A stretch of DNA of 64,000 nt from an uncultured Pelagibacteraceae bacterium (GTDB lineage Bacteria; Pseudomonadota; Alphaproteobacteria; Pelagibacterales; Pelagibacteraceae), in the NCBI GenBank assembly GCA_902591775.1, contig CACJBW010000002.1, positions 1-64,000 on the forward strand, in the 5' to 3' direction. The translations under genes were made by a program, and so were the position numbers. Position 1 is the first letter of the stretch. The number at the start of each line of letters is the position of its first letter. Positions 60,075-64,000 of the stretch are shown piece by piece. The notes below the pieces were generated by a model. That model was not told the origin of the DNA and searched no databases. It worked only from the letters and a program-made list of their open reading frames with translations.

Positions 60075-60638
60075 TTATTTAATTATTTTTGTAATTGACG
60101 GAATTATTGCCACTGCTATAGCTATTTTAAACAATTCACTTGGTAAAAAAGGATATAAACCACCAGCAAGTGCCTTGTCATATCCTATAACTGAGCCTAA
60201 ATAACCCACCCCTATTATAAAAATAATTGATGTTGCAATCATAAGAGAAATTAAACTTTTAAAGTACGAGTCATTAAAATTTCTTTCTGCTAAATAACCT
60301 ATAAATCCAGCTGCAATTGTCATACCATAAAGATAACCAGCTGTTGGACCAGTTAAATAAAGTATTCCTCCACCTTTTGCAAAAACTGGAAGTCCAATAG
60401 CTCCTTCAAATAAATAAAGTAAAAGTGTGAAAAAAGCTAATTTAGATCCAAATGTCATTCCAATTATAAAGACTACAAATGTTTGCATAGTCATAGGAAC
60501 TGGCCAGAATGGAACCTGTACTTTTGATGAAAAAGCTAAAATTAATGTTCCGATCAACATCAAAGAAATATTTTGGAAGTAAATATTTATTTTATAGTCT
60601 GAAAGTAAATTTTTCACTAATGTAGGATTATTTTTCAT
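60075..60638 (-). CDS. bioY: biotin transporter BioY
   Basis: Substrate-capture (S) component of an ECF-type biotin importer, inner membrane, about 187 aa with some six helices. Motifs: SSKVQVPFWPVPMTMQTFVV near residue 38, LLYLFEGAIGLPVFAKGGGI and YLTGPTAGYLYGMTIAAGFI, all BioY hallmarks. I use the ATG at 60638; the track start is a TTG seven codons upstream. No bioM/bioN genes adjoin it, so it works alone or with a shared energy module. No biotin operator was spotted. Suggests dependence on external biotin. Confidence 0.94.
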   Translation of the reverse strand: MKNNPTLVKNLLSDYKINIYFQNISLMLIGTLILAFSSKVQVPFWPVPMTMQTFVVFIIGMTFGSKLAFFTLLLYLFEGAIGLPVFAKGGGILYLTGPTAGYLYGMTIAAGFIGYLAERNFNDSYFKSLISLMIATSIIFIIGVGYLGSVIGYDKALAGGLYPFLPSELFKIAIAVAIIPSITKIIK

Positions 60639-60691
60639 AGCTGAGGTATTTAAGCACAATTAAATAAATTTTAAAATAATAAATTAATCTG

Positions 60692-62716
60692 TTAAAATTG
60701 TTCTTTTTGTAATTCTTTAATAGGTATATGACATCTAATAGCGTTACCACTATCAGTTAATTGCCAAGGTGGTATTTCTTTTTTACAAATATCTCCTACA
60801 ATTCTTGAACACCTGCCTTGAAAACTACAACCTTTTTCAGGTGGCTTTTCTTCCACAATATCCTCTGCAACCAGTTTAGGTTTTATATCAGGATCTGGTT
60901 CTAAAACTGCACCCAATAAAACCTCAGTGTAAGGATGGGACGGAAATTTATAAACATCATTTGAGGGTCCTACTTCACAGAGCCTTCCTTGATAGAGGAC
61001 TGCCACTCTGTCACTTATTGCTCTTACAACAGCTAAATCATGTGACACAAATATGTATGTTGTTCCAAAATCTTCTTTAAGTTGTTGCAATAGATTTAAT
61101 ACAGCAGCTTGTACTGAAACATCTAATGCAGATGTTACTTCATCACATAAAATTATATCTGGTTTTGCAGCAAAAGCTCTTGCTACTGCTACTCTTTGTT
61201 TTTCTCCACCAGACAGTTGTCTTGGATATCTAGACATGTAAAATTCTCCTAGTCTTACTTTTTGCAAAAGATCTATAATATTTTTATTTAATTCTTCACC
61301 TTTTAATCCAAAATATAATTTCAGAGGTTGAGCAATAATTTCTTCTACTGTGTGGTTTGGATTCAAAGACTCATCTGGATTTTGAAATATTAATTGAATG
61401 ATTCTTAAATCATTGGGATTTCTTTCTTTCAAATCAGATGATAAATTTCTATTTTCATCGAACCGTATTAAACCATCTTTAGTTCTGAGCAACCCAGCGA
61501 TAGATTTCAGAATTGTTGATTTTCCACTACCTGATTCTCCTACAAGGGCAATAGTCTCTCCTTTTTTTATATTAATATTAATGTCCTTCACCGTTGGATT
61601 GTCATCAGAAATTCTATTAAAAATTTGATCCAATAATTTTTGTTTGGCATAGCTTATAGAGACCTCTGATAAGTTTAATATTTCTTTGTCATTTGAATTG
61701 TTTTTAATTTTATTTACATTTTGATTAAACTGACTTTCTTTCAAAAGTTTTTCATAGTTAAAACATCTAACGCTAGTATTTAATTCTTTTAAAAACTCTA
61801 ATTGTGGTGAATTGTTTTTACATTTATCCTCAGAAAAATTGCATCTATCGAAAAAACTGCAACCACTTTGAATTATTCCTGGTTGAGGTTGACTACCAGG
61901 CATTGACTCGGGTAGGCCAGCTAAAGATAATTTTGGTATAGATTTTAATAATCCATGTGTGTAGGGATGAATTGGTCTTTTAAGAATATCCCTTGAAGGA
62001 CCTTCCAAAACAATTTCTCCTGAATACATAACAATAATTCTATCGCTCACTTGGGCTATTGCTCCTAAGTCATGACTTACATAAACCATCGAAGTTCCTG
62101 TATCCTTTGCAATAAAATTGAGAAGCTCTAATACATGAGCTTGTGTTGTAACATCTAATCCTGTAGTTGGTTCGTCTAAAAGAAGCAAATCAGGAGTTCC
62201 CGCTAACGCCATCGCTACGGCAACTCTCTGCTGTTGTCCTCCTGAAAGTTCATGAGGATATCTTAAAGCAATTGTTTCTGGTGAAGGAAGTCTAACTTTA
62301 TTTAATAATTCGGAAATTTTTTTTTCTCTTTCTTTCTCACTTAAATCAGAGTGTAATTGTAAAGCTTCATCAATTTGATAACCTATTTTTAAGTTTGGTG
62401 TTAATGCCTGACCTGCATTTTGCGGTATCATTGCTATCTTTCTGCCTCTGATTTTTTCTAAATCTTTACTTTTCATATTTAGTAGATTTGAAGAATTAAA
62501 CTCACACTCTCCTCCAATCGTATATAGGCCATGTTTTACATACCCCATCATTGCTAATGCCAATGTGCTTTTTCCCGATCCAGATTCTCCAACAATTCCT
62601 ACTGTTTCACCTTTTTTAATTTTTGTGCTTATATTTTTTAAAATTAAAATTTCTTCACCTTTTTTACTTTTAAATCCAATAGATAGATTTTTTACTTTTT
62701 GAATTATATCACTCAT
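60692..62716 (-). CDS. peptide-type ABC transporter ATPase, DppD-DppF fusion
   Basis: Two ATPase domains in one 674-aa chain. First: VGIVGESGSGKSTLALAMMG (about residue 41), LSGGQQQRVAVAMALAGTPD, LLLDEPTTGLD, then the Opp/Dpp Cys-rich tail GCSFFDRCNFSEDKC. Second: ALVGESGSGKSTILKSIAG (about 390), LSGGEKQRVAVARAFAAKPD, IILCDEVTSALD, then tail GCSFQGRCSRIVGDIC. Drives the permeases encoded just upstream on this strand; a 2-nt gap separates it from dppC-like. The solute-binding protein lies outside the window. Substrate may be peptides, nickel or glycosides of this family. Confidence 0.95.
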   Translation of the reverse strand: MSDIIQKVKNLSIGFKSKKGEEILILKNISTKIKKGETVGIVGESGSGKSTLALAMMGYVKHGLYTIGGECEFNSSNLLNMKSKDLEKIRGRKIAMIPQNAGQALTPNLKIGYQIDEALQLHSDLSEKEREKKISELLNKVRLPSPETIALRYPHELSGGQQQRVAVAMALAGTPDLLLLDEPTTGLDVTTQAHVLELLNFIAKDTGTSMVYVSHDLGAIAQVSDRIIVMYSGEIVLEGPSRDILKRPIHPYTHGLLKSIPKLSLAGLPESMPGSQPQPGIIQSGCSFFDRCNFSEDKCKNNSPQLEFLKELNTSVRCFNYEKLLKESQFNQNVNKIKNNSNDKEILNLSEVSISYAKQKLLDQIFNRISDDNPTVKDININIKKGETIALVGESGSGKSTILKSIAGLLRTKDGLIRFDENRNLSSDLKERNPNDLRIIQLIFQNPDESLNPNHTVEEIIAQPLKLYFGLKGEELNKNIIDLLQKVRLGEFYMSRYPRQLSGGEKQRVAVARAFAAKPDIILCDEVTSALDVSVQAAVLNLLQQLKEDFGTTYIFVSHDLAVVRAISDRVAVLYQGRLCEVGPSNDVYKFPSHPYTEVLLGAVLEPDPDIKPKLVAEDIVEEKPPEKGCSFQGRCSRIVGDICKKEIPPWQLTDSGNAIRCHIPIKELQKEQF

Positions 62717-62718
62717 AA

Positions 62719-63612
62719 TTAAACAGGAGCTTTTGTGGATCTATCTATGCCTAGTGCTTTGGCAAAAGCGTCTGCTGTTAAATTAATACCAATTATTAGA
62801 CTACTTAATCCAACAATCGGTGCTATTACAGCCCAATAAGCAAAAGACATTAAACCTCTAGCATTTGATATCATCAATCCCCAGTCTGGAGTTGGAGGGC
62901 TAACTCCAAAACCTAAAAAAGATAAAGAACTGAAACCAAGCAACATCCAAGACCATCTCATCGCACCTTCTACCAAAATTGCATCTCGAACATTTGGTAT
63001 TATTTCATTCCAAATAATTGAAAAATTACTGTGTCCTCTTGCTCTTGCAGATACTATAAAGTCTTTAGCAATAACATCATGAGTTGCTGCTCTAGCTACT
63101 CTTACAATTCCTTTACCATAAAAAAAACCTAAAGCAGGTATCAATACTTCAGTAGATGTACCTAGCAAAGATACAATTAATAGCATTGCTAATATCCATG
63201 GTATAGACAAAAATGCATCAACAATTCTCATTACAATATCGTCAATTTTTCCACCAACTAGTCCACAAAAAATTCCTAATAGACCTCCCCAAAGAAGTGC
63301 TATCAAAGATCCGAAAAATGTGATTGTTAAAGCTGTTCTTCCACCTAAAATTGTTCGAGTAAAAACGTCCCTACCAAGATCATCTGTACCAAACCAATAT
63401 TCAGCAGATGGAGCCTGAAGCATTAAAGTTGGATTTATTGCTTTGAAATCATAAGGCGCAATATAAGGACTTATAAAAGCAAGAATAATATGAAAAACTA
63501 AAATACTTAGTCCGATGAAACCAGACGGTCTTGACGCCATAGTTATTATAACTTCAGAAACCTTCTGAAATGCACTTTTTTTCTCTTCTTTATATATACT
63601 ATTTACTTTCAT
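62719..63612 (-). CDS. peptide-type ABC transporter permease, DppC/OppC type
   Basis: 297-aa inner-membrane permease with about six helices. Blocks: RPSGFIGLSILVFHIILAFI (helix 1), YWFGTDDLGRDVFTRTILGG (about residues 71-90, diagnostic of DppC), the EAA-type docking segment FIVSARARGHSNFSIIWNEI near 190 and LGFSSLSFLGFGVSPPTPDW near 230. It follows the partial DppB gene by 1 bp and precedes the fused ATPase. Confidence 0.95.
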   Translation of the reverse strand: MKVNSIYKEEKKSAFQKVSEVIITMASRPSGFIGLSILVFHIILAFISPYIAPYDFKAINPTLMLQAPSAEYWFGTDDLGRDVFTRTILGGRTALTITFFGSLIALLWGGLLGIFCGLVGGKIDDIVMRIVDAFLSIPWILAMLLIVSLLGTSTEVLIPALGFFYGKGIVRVARAATHDVIAKDFIVSARARGHSNFSIIWNEIIPNVRDAILVEGAMRWSWMLLGFSSLSFLGFGVSPPTPDWGLMISNARGLMSFAYWAVIAPIVGLSSLIIGINLTADAFAKALGIDRSTKAPV

Positions 63613-63613
63613 T

Positions 63614-64000
63614 TTACTTTCTTATCTGTAACGTCTTTAATCTTGGATTAAGCATCAACGTCATTAGATCTGCTAGTAAATTTATACTAACATAAATAGA
63701 TGCAAGAATTATTGCTAAGGCTTGAACAGTGGGTAAATCTCTGTTTGAAATCGACTCAATAACTAATCTTCCAAGACCAGGATAATTAAACACAACCTCA
63801 GTTACAACAACACCACCTAATAACCATGCAATTGTTAATGCTACAACATTAATAGCAGGCAATAACGCATTTGGTAAAACGTGTTTAAAAACCATTTTCC
63901 AATATGGAACACCTTTTAAAATTGCCATTTGAACATATTCACTTGCCATAACTTGAATGACACTTGATCTTACCATACGTGCCATATGAGCTGTCATAAT
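63614..64000 (-). CDS. peptide-type ABC transporter permease, DppB/OppB type (C-terminal part)
   Basis: The frame stays open to the right window edge (the codon before the track's Met is ATT), so this is the C-terminal 128-129 residues of a longer gene. Visible: HMARMVRSSVIQVMASEYVQ and MAILKGVPYWKMVFKHVLPN, the EAA docking loop of DppB-type permeases; LLGGVVVTEVVFNYPGLGRL; then a final helix and KTLQIRK. The start lies outside the window. It pairs with the DppC-type permease 1 bp away. Confidence 0.92.
   Translation of the reverse strand: MMTAHMARMVRSSVIQVMASEYVQMAILKGVPYWKMVFKHVLPNALLPAINVVALTIAWLLGGVVVTEVVFNYPGLGRLVIESISNRDLPTVQALAIILASIYVSINLLADLMTLMLNPRLKTLQIRK

Noticed and set aside
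1-64000. CRISPR arrays, IS elements, prophage, tRNA or rRNA genes
   Set aside because: No spaced direct repeats, transposase or integrase proteins, or cloverleaf/rRNA sequences were seen on either strand.

Overview
This 64 kb window looks like chromosomal DNA of a SAR11-type marine alphaproteobacterium (Pelagibacterales). Reasons: strongly AT-rich sequence; very dense coding with 1-20 nt overlaps and no gene-free stretch longer than about 150 bases; lysine/asparagine/isoleucine-rich proteins; and a gene set typical of that group (trimethylamine monooxygenase, TMAO demethylase, a TMAO/betaine ABC importer, soxBDAG, mgsABC/gmaS, DUF3726, LysE and BamB/YfgM). The assignment rests on gene content read by eye, not on a search. 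I found no tRNA, rRNA, CRISPR array, insertion sequence, integrase or phage gene.

Layout. 1-2.8 kb (minus): DUF3726 gene cut by the window edge, an unrecognised 551-aa protein, and an M19-type 'dipeptidase' that lacks several metal ligands. 2.9-7.6 kb: purEK, an SRAP (YedK/HMCES) gene, a GNAT acetyltransferase, a small unknown protein and a folate/pteridine-type (FBT/BT1-like) transporter. 7.6-12.7 kb (minus): soxBDAG, with formate-tetrahydrofolate ligase divergently oriented. 14.5-22.6 kb (minus): G3P dehydrogenase-like protein, sugar ABC importer (binding protein and two permeases, no ATPase), GH63-like glycosidase, iron-type alcohol dehydrogenase and a glutamine amidotransferase. 22.7-45 kb: methylated-amine region: tmm; glpK; tmoWV; three small genes; tmoX; divergent tdm and a MarR-like ORF; DAO-family oxidoreductase; GS-like ligase; mgsABC; a 135-aa unknown; amtB with two small membrane proteins; gmaS; diaminopropionate ammonia-lyase. 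45-64 kb: photolyase, then a long minus-strand housekeeping run (csaA, lysE-like, acnA, yfgM-like, bamB, cupin, zapE, yjbQ), a frameshifted argE, aldehyde dehydrogenase, agmatinase-like enzyme, FadN-type beta-oxidation fusion, bioY and a dipeptide/oligopeptide ABC transporter running off the right edge.

How it fits together. The central theme is oxidation of methylated nitrogen compounds into tetrahydrofolate-bound C1 units and ammonium. TMA would be oxidised by Tmm to TMAO, imported TMAO would enter by TmoXVW, and Tdm would give dimethylamine plus a C1 unit. Methylamine would be carried via GmaS and MgsABC to N-methylglutamate, which a DAO-type enzyme or the Sox-like complex could demethylate. 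Fhs interconverts formate and formyl-THF, and the FBT-like transporter may bring in folates. Dimethylamine monooxygenase genes are not in the window. The second theme is a candidate glycoside/glycerol route: ABC importer, glycosidase, glycerol kinase and G3P dehydrogenase.

Most distinctive signals: palindromes over the tmoX promoter with a MarR-like candidate regulator nearby; a 14-bp perfect hairpin abutting the start of a sugar permease gene; the A9-tract frameshift in argE; the metal-ligand-poor M19 protein; and the ATPase-less sugar import module. Where the ORF track used an upstream alternative start, I moved it to the ATG that gives a sensible N-terminus and said so.
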